NCBI GenBank assembly: GCA_930633525.1
Contig: CAKNFP010000002.1
Coordinates: 310,001-374,000, forward strand
DNA: 64,000 bases
From: Hyphomicrobiales bacterium
Lineage (GTDB): Bacteria; Pseudomonadota; Alphaproteobacteria; Rhizobiales; Beijerinckiaceae
Direction: 5' to 3'
Part shown: positions 9,070 to 17,223 of the stretch, piece after piece
Layout: the number at the start of each line of letters is the position of its first letter
Position numbering within the stretch: the first letter of the stretch is position 1
Position numbers and translations under genes: made by a program
Notes under the pieces: generated by a model
Database searches by the model: none
What the model saw: the letters and a program-made list of their open reading frames with translations, nothing else
Told to the model about the DNA's origin: nothing

Positions 9070-10647
9070 ATGGCACGTATCAAGGCGCGACTTCTGGCCT
9101 GCACTGCGGTTGCGGCTGGCCTTCTGAGTTGGGGGGCGGCCGCGGCACAGGCTGAGATCTGCGGTCGAAAAGGAGGCGATCTCGTTTTCGGCATGGAGGC
9201 CAAGCTCAGCACGCTCGATCAGCATGTGAACGCGGCGAATGCAACACGCAATGTCGCCATGAACATCTTCGAGACGCTCATGACGCGCGACGAGAACATG
9301 GCTCCCGTTCTCGACCTCGCGCAGTCACTGAATGTGAGCGATGACGGGAAGACCTATACATTCAAGCTGCGCCCCGGCGTCAAGTTCCACAACGGGAAGC
9401 CGCTGACATCAGCCGACGTCGCCGGATCCTTCGCACGCTACAAGCGCATCGGTATCGACCGCTCCGCGCTGGACGCGGTTGATCGCTGGGAAACGCCCGA
9501 CGATGCGACCTTCCGCATTATTCTGAAAGAGCCGCGCGCGACGTTCCTCGAAAGCATCTCGGCCTCGACAGTGCCGATCGTGATCGTACCGGCCGATCAA
9601 TCCAATGCCGAACCAACGCAGTTGAAGCCTATCGGGACGGGGCCGTTCGAGCTCGTTGAGTTCGTCGCTGACAGCCACGTCAAGGTCAAGCGTTTCGACG
9701 GCTATGTGCCGAACACCACGCTCAAGGGCATTTCGGGTTTTGCCGGGCAGAAGGAAGCCTGCCTCGACACCGTCACCTTCCGCACGCTCGCCGAACCCGG
9801 CGCACGCACGGCGGCGCTGGAAACCGGCGAGGTCCAGATTGTCGAAGACGTGCCGACCCTGTCGCGCGAAAGACTGTCAAAGAACAAGGACATCAAGCTC
9901 GTTCAGCTCGACTATGCCGGCCTGAACCTGACTTATCCCAGTCTCTCGCAGGCGCCAACCGATAATCTCAAGGTTCGCCAGGCCATTCTTGCCTCGCTGA
10001 ACATGGAAGATATTATGGACGCGGCGAGCGATGGCGCCTTCAGCCTCAATCCATCCTTCCAGTTCCCTGGGCAGACTTATTACAGCGAGGCTGGCAGCGA
10101 GCTTTACAACCAGAACAACCCGGAAAAAGCCAAGGCACTGTTGAAGGAAGCCGGCTACAAGGGCGAGAAGGTCGTGCTCCTGACGACGCGCGATATTCCG
10201 CGCGCCTACACGACGGCGCTCGTCATGTCCGAGCAGATGAAGGCCGCCGGCATCAATGCCGAGCTTCTGGTGCTCGACTGGCCGACGGCGCTCGGCATGA
10301 GCGTCAACGAGAGCAAGGGCTGGAATTTCTTCTTCACGACCTGGATCACTGTCACCGCCCAGGGCGGCGCGCAGTCCCTGCGCAACCTGGCTGATCCGTC
10401 CAACGTGCATAAGCCCGTGGGCAACAAGTCCGACGAAGAGTTCATGAAGCAGTTCAACATTCTGTCGTCGAGCCCGGACCTCGAGAAGCGCAAGGAGGCC
10501 TTTGCCAAGGCACAAGCCCGCGTGTTCGATCAAGTCATGGCCATACCCTTCGGCGCTATTCCGAAGATCCAGGCAACGCGCGCCAATGTCGAGGGATATG
10601 TGCCCTTCTTCAACACGCGTGTCTCCAATATCTGGTTGAAACAATAA
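9070..10647 (+). CDS. ABC transporter substrate-binding protein, family 5 (peptide/nickel/opine type)
   Basis: This periplasmic binding protein of about 525 residues has a signal peptide of roughly 27 residues (MARIKARLLACTAVAAGLLS, cleavage after AAAQA). The body shows the family 5 core: DLAQSLNVSDDGKTYTFKLR, then PGVKFHNGKPLTSADV and later GTGPFELVEF. ATG at 9070 is preferred over 9064 because AAGGGG ends seven bases before it. Given the linked RraA and dehydratase genes it may capture a sugar acid or its conjugate, as some family 5 proteins bind sugars rather than peptides. It is followed by two permease genes. Confidence 0.88.
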   Translation: MARIKARLLACTAVAAGLLSWGAAAAQAEICGRKGGDLVFGMEAKLSTLDQHVNAANATRNVAMNIFETLMTRDENMAPVLDLAQSLNVSDDGKTYTFKLRPGVKFHNGKPLTSADVAGSFARYKRIGIDRSALDAVDRWETPDDATFRIILKEPRATFLESISASTVPIVIVPADQSNAEPTQLKPIGTGPFELVEFVADSHVKVKRFDGYVPNTTLKGISGFAGQKEACLDTVTFRTLAEPGARTAALETGEVQIVEDVPTLSRERLSKNKDIKLVQLDYAGLNLTYPSLSQAPTDNLKVRQAILASLNMEDIMDAASDGAFSLNPSFQFPGQTYYSEAGSELYNQNNPEKAKALLKEAGYKGEKVVLLTTRDIPRAYTTALVMSEQMKAAGINAELLVLDWPTALGMSVNESKGWNFFFTTWITVTAQGGAQSLRNLADPSNVHKPVGNKSDEEFMKQFNILSSSPDLEKRKEAFAKAQARVFDQVMAIPFGAIPKIQATRANVEGYVPFFNTRVSNIWLKQ

Positions 10648-10697
10648 AAGCGTAACGCTCTCGTGCAGATAAGGATCGGCAATCCAGCGGAGTTTCC

Positions 10698-11642
10698 ATG
10701 CTAGCTTATGCTCTGAGGCGCATTGCTCAGGCTGTGCCGATCCTGTTTCTCGTCAGCCTCATCTCCTTCGGCATCATGCAACTCGTACCGGGAGATCCGG
10801 CGGCGATGCTCGCCGGCCCCAATGCGACGCCAGCCGAATTGGCGCAACTGCGGCAGAACCTCGGGCTGGACAAATCATTCCTCGTCCAGCTCGGCATTTT
10901 CTATTCGAACCTCCTTCATGGCGATCTCGGTCATTCCCTGATCCTCGGGCAGCCTGTCCTGGAAACGGTCATCGAGCGCTCACCCATCAGCATATCGCTG
11001 GCGATCTATTCGCTCGTGCTGACTGTATTGTTCGGCATCTCGATCGGGATGGTGGCCGCCATGCGCCACAATCGCGCCCTTGACCAGATCGCCATGGTGA
11101 TCGCGCTTCTTGGTGTGTCGGTGCCGAATTTCTGGCTCGGCCTCGTCATGATCGTGCTGTTCTCCGTCCAGCTCGGCTGGTTGCCGACCGGCGGCTACAT
11201 CCCCTTCACCGAAGATCCACTCGGCTGGCTGCGCAGCGCGACCATGCCGGCAATTTCCATGGCCCTCATGCAGATCGGCCTGCTCGCACGTCTGACACGC
11301 TCCACAATGCTGGAAATCCTGGGGCAAGACTACATCCGTACCGCGCGCGCCAAAGGCCTGCGCGAAACCACGATCATCGTCCGCCACGCGATGACTAACG
11401 TTCTGATGCCGATCGTCACGGTCATCGGCATGATCCTGTCCGTCCTTTTGTCTGGGTCGGTCATCGTGGAAACCATCTTTGCTGTCCCCGGCATCGGGGC
11501 GCTCTTGGGGAACGCAATTCTGGCCCGTGACTATCCGATGATTCAGGGGGGGCTTCTGTTTGTCGCCTCCGCACTTCTCCTTCTGAATATTGCGGTTGAT
11601 CTTGTTTATGCATGGCTCGATCCGAGAGTGCGCCTCCAATGA
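10698..11642 (+). CDS. ABC transporter permease, DppB/OppB type
   Basis: The 314-residue inner-membrane protein starts with the usual MLAYALRRIAQAVPILFLVS helix, then LVPGDPAAML, and has six predicted hydrophobic segments. The cytoplasmic coupling loop is seen as YIRTARAKGLRE, the EAA-like loop that contacts the ATPase. It ends DLVYAWLDPRVRLQ, as in the DppB family. It overlaps the next permease by four bases (ATGA), which indicates translational coupling. It would form half of the translocation channel. Confidence 0.9.
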   Translation: MLAYALRRIAQAVPILFLVSLISFGIMQLVPGDPAAMLAGPNATPAELAQLRQNLGLDKSFLVQLGIFYSNLLHGDLGHSLILGQPVLETVIERSPISISLAIYSLVLTVLFGISIGMVAAMRHNRALDQIAMVIALLGVSVPNFWLGLVMIVLFSVQLGWLPTGGYIPFTEDPLGWLRSATMPAISMALMQIGLLARLTRSTMLEILGQDYIRTARAKGLRETTIIVRHAMTNVLMPIVTVIGMILSVLLSGSVIVETIFAVPGIGALLGNAILARDYPMIQGGLLFVASALLLLNIAVDLVYAWLDPRVRLQ

Positions 11643-12532
11643 CACTGGTGACTGATATGGCAGGCGTCGCAGCTATCGATGAACACCGATCGTTTTGGAG
11701 AAGCCGCACGGCGCGGAGGCTTCTTCGCCACCGCTCCTTCATGATCGGGATGGTGCTGTGTCTCCTGGTGACCGTTCTTGCGGTGCTCGCGCCCGTGATC
11801 TCACCCTTCGATCCAGCGCGGATGTCGATCCGCAACCGTTTCCAGCTGCCGTCCGCGACCTACTGGCTCGGCACGGATAATCTCGGGAGAGACATTTTCA
11901 GCCGCATCGCCTGGGGCGCGCGGTTCAGTCTCGGGATCGGTCTCGGCGTCGTGGTGCTGAATGCCGTGTTCGGGGTCCTGCTCGGCGCGGTGGCCGGCTA
12001 TTATCGCCGGCTTGATGGCATCCTGATGCGCCTCGCTGATGCCTTGATGGCCTTCCCCTCCGTCCTCCTCGCCATCGGCATCGCCGCGGCGATGGGGCCA
12101 TCGGCGATGACCGCGGTGATTTCGCTTGCCGTCGTCTATATCCCCCGGACCGCCCGCATTCTGCGCTCGTCGGTGCTGGTGGTGAAGGAAATGGAATATG
12201 TGCAGGCTTCGATCGGCGCTGGTGCCCGTGATCTCCAGATCCTTTGCCGGCATATCCTGCCGAACTGCATGGCGCCGCTGATCGTCCAGCTCAGCTTTGT
12301 CTTCGCCTATGCCGTGCTCTCAGAGGCTGTCCTCAGCTTTCTCGGGCTCGGCTCCGCCCCCTCGGTGCCGAGTTGGGGCATGATGATCGCCGAAGGGCGC
12401 AGCTATATCCGCGAGGCGGCATGGCTGACGATCTTCCCGGGTGTCGCGATCGCCGTCACGGTCCTTGGCCTCAACCTGCTCGGTGATGGCCTGCGAGACG
12501 TGCTCGACCCGCGCGTGAAGCTCCACGATTGA
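11639..12532 (+). CDS. ABC transporter permease, DppC/OppC type
   Basis: This permease of about 297 residues carries WLGTDNLGRDIFSRIAWGAR, the hallmark of DppC-type permeases, and the coupling loop YVQASIGAGARDLQILCRHI. The ending GDGLRDVLDPRVKLHD is typical. I chose ATG 11639, overlapping the previous stop as ATGA, rather than the upstream in-frame ATG at 11612. No ATPase gene follows: the operon ends here at a strong hairpin. The importer must borrow its ATPases from elsewhere. Confidence 0.9.
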   Translation: MTLVTDMAGVAAIDEHRSFWRSRTARRLLRHRSFMIGMVLCLLVTVLAVLAPVISPFDPARMSIRNRFQLPSATYWLGTDNLGRDIFSRIAWGARFSLGIGLGVVVLNAVFGVLLGAVAGYYRRLDGILMRLADALMAFPSVLLAIGIAAAMGPSAMTAVISLAVVYIPRTARILRSSVLVVKEMEYVQASIGAGARDLQILCRHILPNCMAPLIVQLSFVFAYAVLSEAVLSFLGLGSAPSVPSWGMMIAEGRSYIREAAWLTIFPGVAIAVTVLGLNLLGDGLRDVLDPRVKLHD

Positions 12533-12565
12533 GTAGCCGCACTCGGCATCCAGAAGGCCATAGGA

Positions 12566-12597
12566 AAGGGCCGCGTGATCATCGTCACGCGGCCCTT
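12566..12597. terminator. bidirectional stem-loop terminator between convergent genes
   Basis: A 13-bp perfect stem (AAGGGCCGCGTGA paired with TCACGCGGCCCTT) encloses a six-base loop. It sits between the end of the DppC-type gene and the end of the ceramidase-like gene, and the flanking A and T bases let it act as a weak intrinsic terminator for both strands. Confidence 0.75.
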
Positions 12598-12640
12598 CAT
12601 TCGTTTGCTTGATGCGGCGTGCACGCACGCCGCCTCCGGA

Positions 12641-14044
12641 TCACGCGTGCAAATCGCGGACGAGCTTGATGGCCGCCTGGCGGAACATGCCTTCGGCCTC
12701 GGGCCCCACGAAGCAGGCCAGTTCCGTCTCGTAACCACCCTCGCCATAGGAGTGGGAGAGGGGGAGATAGCCTTCGGTGCCGTTGGTGTAGCCGCCCGTG
12801 AAGGTCGTGGTGAAAGGGGAAGCCTCGCGGATCGCCATTCCGGTCGCGGCGAAAAGCTCGAGAGGCGCGGAAACCAGGACCGTATCGCCGATGCGGATCG
12901 CACGGATCTCGATCGGAACCGTCGTCATCCCGAAGGCCCGCCGCGCCATGGTGAGCATGATATCGGCGCGCCGCGCGCGGAAATGCACGTCGGCGATAGC
13001 AGCGTGGTCGGCTGTCTCGCGATCGAGCCCCAGGAATTCCGCGCGGGTATCCGCCGCCCGCTGCTCAAGGGTTTCGATCGGCTCGAACGGACGCACGGGC
13101 AGGTCGACCGTCACCTGCGCCATAGCCAGCGGGGCCGGTGTGTCAGGCAGGACCTCGCGCCGCTTCATGCCGAGCGGCGCGCCGGATTCGACCACATGGC
13201 TGAAAACGTCGCGGTGATTCAAGGGTGACAGCGCGGTGAGCGCGCTCGCGGCATCGGCTGCGATGCGATTGCCCATGCGCTCGGCGACGCGCACATCACC
13301 GGTCAGCGCTTCATAGGGAATCTGGTCGCCCGCGCAGCCCTGCAGGAAGAGGCAGGTGCCGCCGAGCAGAGCCTCGACGGACCGTTTCATGGCGCCCGGC
13401 CATTCGGCGCTGATGGCCGAATTCTGATGCGCCAGGATAATGGGATGGGTGCCATAGCCCACGACGCTCGCGATGGTGTTGCCATCGAGATCGTCGAAGC
13501 GCAGCACCGTGACGGTGGTATCGCGTTCGCCGCCGGGGTTGGGACTGACCACGACGCGGCCTTCCGGCGTGCGGAAGCGCCGGTGCACGGTGACCTCGCT
13601 CTGGCCATAGCCGGAGGCAAACCGGGCCGGCTGCAGCGTATCGCAGGCTGCCTTGGCAGCGGCGAGAATGGCCTCGACGGTTTTCTCGCGCCAGGCCGGC
13701 ATCAGCTCCATGCCCGGCAAGTCAGCGGAAGCACCGTTGGTTGTCTCGGCATTCCAGACAGGGGCGCTATGGGTATGCGTGAAGCCGAGGCTGATATAGG
13801 AGGCCGGAATGCCGGACGCCTTGCTCAGCTGGCCACGGATGTCGTCCGATACGGACGTCGGCAGGCCGGTCACGTCGATCTCGACGATCAGCACGCGCGC
13901 GCCGTCGTTGTCGAGGCAGAGCGCGGTCGCATTGAGAGGAATGTGAATGCGATCGGCCGTCTCCCGCGTGCGGGCGCCCCACAAGGTATGGGGAATGCCC
14001 ACGGGGGGCGTCATATCCTGACGCCCAACTCCCACTTTCAGCAT
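12641..14044 (-). CDS. neutral/alkaline ceramidase-like hydrolase (N-terminal domain family)
   Basis: The protein of about 467 residues matches the N-terminal catalytic domain of neutral/alkaline non-lysosomal ceramidases. It starts VGVGRQDMTPPVGIPHTLWG and carries GFTHTHSAP with the two zinc-type histidines near 90 and 92, and GYGTHPIIL with another near 199. It has no signal peptide and lacks the C-terminal Ig-like domain of true ceramidases, which are about 650-700 residues. In this location it more likely hydrolyses an amide, ester or lactone of a sugar acid than a lipid. The ATG at 14044 has GGAG seven bases before it, so the longer open frame upstream is rejected. It is probably in one operon with the dehydratase upstream of it. 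Confidence 0.78.
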   Translation of the reverse strand: MLKVGVGRQDMTPPVGIPHTLWGARTRETADRIHIPLNATALCLDNDGARVLIVEIDVTGLPTSVSDDIRGQLSKASGIPASYISLGFTHTHSAPVWNAETTNGASADLPGMELMPAWREKTVEAILAAAKAACDTLQPARFASGYGQSEVTVHRRFRTPEGRVVVSPNPGGERDTTVTVLRFDDLDGNTIASVVGYGTHPIILAHQNSAISAEWPGAMKRSVEALLGGTCLFLQGCAGDQIPYEALTGDVRVAERMGNRIAADAASALTALSPLNHRDVFSHVVESGAPLGMKRREVLPDTPAPLAMAQVTVDLPVRPFEPIETLEQRAADTRAEFLGLDRETADHAAIADVHFRARRADIMLTMARRAFGMTTVPIEIRAIRIGDTVLVSAPLELFAATGMAIREASPFTTTFTGGYTNGTEGYLPLSHSYGEGGYETELACFVGPEAEGMFRQAAIKLVRDLHA

Positions 14045-14124
14045 GTCGTTCTCCACTAGAGCATTTCCAGCCATAGCGCGAAGCGGTTTTGCGCCCGGCA
14101 ATGCGTGAAATCAAAGACATAGGG

Positions 14125-14156
14125 TATTTCCGGTGAACCGGATTTCACCGGAAATA
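14125..14156. repeat. 13-bp inverted repeat hairpin
   Basis: TATTTCCGGTGAA (14125-14137) and TTCACCGGAAATA (14144-14156) form a perfect 13-bp stem with a six-base loop. It lies between the dehydratase stop and the ceramidase-like start on the minus strand. Just beyond it, 14050-14110 contains the AGAGCATTTCC and GCGAAGCGG words seen in rhizobial intergenic repeats, so it is probably a REP-like unit that could also partly terminate or stabilise the dehydratase message. Confidence 0.65.
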
Positions 14157-14161
14157 CGCTC

Positions 14162-15889
14162 TCACACGTAGTCGCGCGCGACAGCCGCGCCGCGACAGCC
14201 CGCCAGGAAATTGAAGTCACAGCCCTGGTCGGCCTGCAGGATCTGGTCGATGAAAAGGCGCTCGTAGCCGCTGGCCGGCGGTTCCGGCGCGACCCATTCC
14301 GCACGACGCACGGCGAGTTCCTCTTCCGAGACATCGAGATGCAGCCGGTTGTTGGGCGCATCGAGTTCAATCATGTCGCCGTTGCGCACGAGGGCGAGCG
14401 GCCCGCCGACCGCCGCTTCCGGCGCGACATGCAGCACGACGGTACCGTAAGCCGTGCCGCTCATGCGGGCGTCGGAAATGCGCACCATGTCGGTGACGCC
14501 ACGCTGCAGCACCTTGCGCGGCAGGCCCATGTTGCCGACCTCGGGCATGCCGGGATAACCGCGCGGCCCGCAGTTCTTCAGGACGAGGATGCAGGTCTCA
14601 TCCACGTCGAGATCGGGATCGTCGATCCGCGCGTGGTAGTCGTCGATATCCTCGAAGACGACCGCCCGACCACGGTGGGTCAGCAGGGCGGGCGTCGCCG
14701 CGGAGGGCTTCAGGATCGCCCCATTCGGCGCGAGATTGCCGCGCAGAACCATGATGCCGCCATTGTCGGTCAGGCCCTTGTCCAGCGGGCGGATGACCTC
14801 GCTGCTTTCAATACGGGCATTGCCGTTGTTCTCGGCAATGGTGCGGCCATTCACGGTCAGCGCGTCGCCGTGCAGCAGGCCGGCGTCGAGAAGCCGCCGC
14901 AGCACCGCCGGCATACCGCCGGCATTGAAGAAATCCTCCATCAGGAAGCGGCCGGATGGCATGAGATCGACGATCGTCGGCACATCGCGCCCAAGCTGGT
15001 CCCAATCGTCAAGGCCGAACGCGACGCCGACACGCCCGGCCAGTGCCTGGAGATGGATGACCGCATTGGTCGAACCGCCGATGGCGGCATTCGCTCGGAT
15101 CGCGTTCTCGAAGGCCTTGCGAGTCAGGATCTTCGACATGCGAAGATCATCGTTGACCATCTCCACGATCCGACGGCCGCTCATGAAGGCGAGCACGCGG
15201 CGGCGCGCGTCGACCGAGGGAATCGCCGCGTTGCCGGGAAGCGTCATGCCCATGGTCTCGGAGAGGCTCGCCATCGTCGAGGCGGTTCCCATGGTGTTGC
15301 AGGTGCCGGGAGAACGGCTCATGGCGCTTTCAGCGGCCGTAAATTCCTCCTCGGAGATGGCACCGGCGCGCATCTCCTCGCTGAGCCGCCAGACATCCGT
15401 GCCGGAGCCGAGCATGCGGCCCATAAAGCTGCCGCTCAGCATAGGGCCGGCGGAGACGAGGATGGCCGGCAGATCGCAGCTTGCCGCCCCCATCAGGAGC
15501 GCGGGGGTGGTCTTGTCGCAGCCGACCAGCAGCACCACGCCGTCGACAGGATTGGCGCGGATGCCTTCCTCGACCTCGATCGCCGCGAGGTTGCGGAACA
15601 TCATGGCCGTTGGGCGCATGTTGGATTCGCCAAGGGACATCACCGGGAATTCAACCGGGAACCCACCGGCTTCATAGACACCACGCTTGACTTGCTCGGC
15701 AAGGTCGCGGAGCTGGCCGTTGCAGGGCGTCAGCTCGGACCAGGAATTGCAGATGCCGATGACCGGGCGGCCATCGAAAAGATGGGGCGCGAAGCCCTGG
15801 TTCTTCATCCAGCTTCGATGGATGAAGGCACCCTTCTCATGCCCGCCGAACCATTCGGCGGAGCGCAGGCGTTTTCGTGATCCCGACAT
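14162..15889 (-). CDS. IlvD/Edd-family sugar-acid dehydratase (L-arabinonate/D-xylonate dehydratase-like)
   Basis: The 575-residue enzyme would remove water from an aldonic acid to give a 2-keto-3-deoxy acid. Cysteines at 56 (SELTPCNGQ), 124 (LVGCDKTTPA) and 197 (GTCNTMGTAST) are spaced 68 and 73 residues apart, the same spacing as the Fe-S ligands I recall for rhizobial L-arabinonate dehydratase. The start MSGSRKRLRSAEWFGGHEK and IHRSWMKNQGF also point to the sugar-acid branch rather than branched-chain amino acid IlvD. It is divergent from a LacI gene, with an operator between them, and that operator recurs before the RraA-like aldolase, which could use the product. Confidence 0.9.
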   Translation of the reverse strand: MSGSRKRLRSAEWFGGHEKGAFIHRSWMKNQGFAPHLFDGRPVIGICNSWSELTPCNGQLRDLAEQVKRGVYEAGGFPVEFPVMSLGESNMRPTAMMFRNLAAIEVEEGIRANPVDGVVLLVGCDKTTPALLMGAASCDLPAILVSAGPMLSGSFMGRMLGSGTDVWRLSEEMRAGAISEEEFTAAESAMSRSPGTCNTMGTASTMASLSETMGMTLPGNAAIPSVDARRRVLAFMSGRRIVEMVNDDLRMSKILTRKAFENAIRANAAIGGSTNAVIHLQALAGRVGVAFGLDDWDQLGRDVPTIVDLMPSGRFLMEDFFNAGGMPAVLRRLLDAGLLHGDALTVNGRTIAENNGNARIESSEVIRPLDKGLTDNGGIMVLRGNLAPNGAILKPSAATPALLTHRGRAVVFEDIDDYHARIDDPDLDVDETCILVLKNCGPRGYPGMPEVGNMGLPRKVLQRGVTDMVRISDARMSGTAYGTVVLHVAPEAAVGGPLALVRNGDMIELDAPNNRLHLDVSEEELAVRRAEWVAPEPPASGYERLFIDQILQADQGCDFNFLAGCRGAAVARDYV

Positions 15890-15948
15890 GGAAGCCTCGT
15901 TGCGAAAGGGCTCGTTCTTGAAACGGCAGCTTCCAAGATTTCTAAATA

Positions 15949-15966
15949 TGATTTATCGTTAAATCA
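15949..15966. promoter_or_regulatory. LacI-family operator between dehydratase and its regulator
   Basis: TGATTTATCGTTAAATCA has perfect 7-bp arms (TGATTTA/TAAATCA) and a central CG at 15957-15958, as LacI-family operators do. It lies about 60 bases from both divergent start codons. A near copy in the opposite orientation is at 8242-8259. Confidence 0.75.
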
Positions 15967-16025
15967 AGATGGCTTGAACAGGCTGTGCCAAATAGGGATG
16001 GCGAGGTCGTAGCGAAGCATTGTAG

Positions 16026-17135
16026 ATGAATTTGATGAGCAAGAAGCCCGTCGCTGCGCGCCAGACACAGCCGAGCCTACGCCATGTGGCGGAGCGTGCG
16101 AACGTGTCCGTGATGACCGTGTCCAATGTTATCAACGGACGAATGGCACGCGTGGGCAAGGAGGTTGCCGAGCGGGTCCGCGCTGCGATCGAAGAGCTTG
16201 GCTACCGCCCGCAACGCAGCGGCCGAAGCCTGCGACTGCAGCGCGAGTTCGCACTGGGCCTGACGGTGATGCATCCGGACCGGCGCTTCCTCGACGATCC
16301 CTATATCACGCAGGTCGCCGCTGGCATGAGCAACTACCTCGCGACAATAGGCTATGGTCTTATGGTCAATGGCCTGCAGAACCAGGAAGCCTTGGCCGCC
16401 TTCGTCGGTCGCAGCACGGGCTATGACGGTTTCGCGGTCATGGTGTCCGGGGGGCGTGAGGAACGCATCTCGACCTATCGGACGCTCGCACAGCTCAATT
16501 TGCCGATGCTCATCGTGCAGGACCTGCCGCCGGAGGATATGGCGGCGGCAAGCTCGATACGCCAGGACGACAGGGGCGGAGCGGCCGCGCTGACAGAGGA
16601 ACTGTTGCGCCGTAATGTCCGCCGCCTTTTATGCGTCATGCCCCGCCAGATCTGGCCGGGAACGGAGCAGCGGGCTGCGGGCATCGCGGAGGCGACGCGC
16701 GCCCGGATCGCCACAGGGCAACTCGTTGTCGACTATCTCACCTCGCACGAGGAAGATTTCGAAACATCGGTTGAGGAAATTGTCGCGCGGCTTCAGCTGG
16801 GATCGCCTCCGGACGCGATCATGGGCGGCAACGACCAACTCGGCCTCGCTGCGATCCAGGCTGCCACACGCTGCGGTTTCGAGGTGCCGCGCGATATCAT
16901 GGTGACCGGGTTCAACGCCTTCTGGTTCCGCAAATTTTCCACGCCCGTGCTCAGCAGCGTGACGTCCCCGGCTTATGAGATCGGCCTGGAGGCCGCGCAG
17001 ATGCTGGTCGGGGCCATTAATGGCGACGTGCCCGGCGGCCAGCACAAGCTCCTGCCGGTACATCCCGCCACGGGTGGGTCGATCCGCCCGACTGCCGAGA
17101 ATCGCGCCGACTTGGAAGACGATGGGCCTCGGTGA
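16026..17135 (+). CDS. LacI-family transcriptional regulator (sugar-acid regulon)
   Basis: The 369-residue regulator has an N-terminal helix-turn-helix, LRHVAERANVSVMTVSNVIN, near residues 18-37, then the hinge ELGYRPQRSGRSLR, then a periplasmic-binding-protein-like effector domain with FALGLTVMHPD and the later PDAIMGGNDQLGLAAIQ. It is divergent from the dehydratase, with a palindromic operator in the gap. A second matching operator before the RraA-transporter operon 7.8 kb away suggests it controls both units. ATG 16026 is used; ATG 16035 is possible. The effector is unknown, most likely a sugar acid or its keto-deoxy product. Confidence 0.88.
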   Translation: MNLMSKKPVAARQTQPSLRHVAERANVSVMTVSNVINGRMARVGKEVAERVRAAIEELGYRPQRSGRSLRLQREFALGLTVMHPDRRFLDDPYITQVAAGMSNYLATIGYGLMVNGLQNQEALAAFVGRSTGYDGFAVMVSGGREERISTYRTLAQLNLPMLIVQDLPPEDMAAASSIRQDDRGGAAALTEELLRRNVRRLLCVMPRQIWPGTEQRAAGIAEATRARIATGQLVVDYLTSHEEDFETSVEEIVARLQLGSPPDAIMGGNDQLGLAAIQAATRCGFEVPRDIMVTGFNAFWFRKFSTPVLSSVTSPAYEIGLEAAQMLVGAINGDVPGGQHKLLPVHPATGGSIRPTAENRADLEDDGPR

Positions 17136-17223
17136 GAAGGGGGCAGGTCGAATAGAGCTTCATTTCCAGAATGGATGGAATAGGCGTTAGAATGCGCCGT
17201 TCATTGCTACTCTGGAAGGGATC

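Noticed and set aside
14339-15880. A 513-codon open frame on the plus strand
   Set aside because: Antisense to the dehydratase with its conserved cysteines; the composition is typical of a GC-driven shadow frame.
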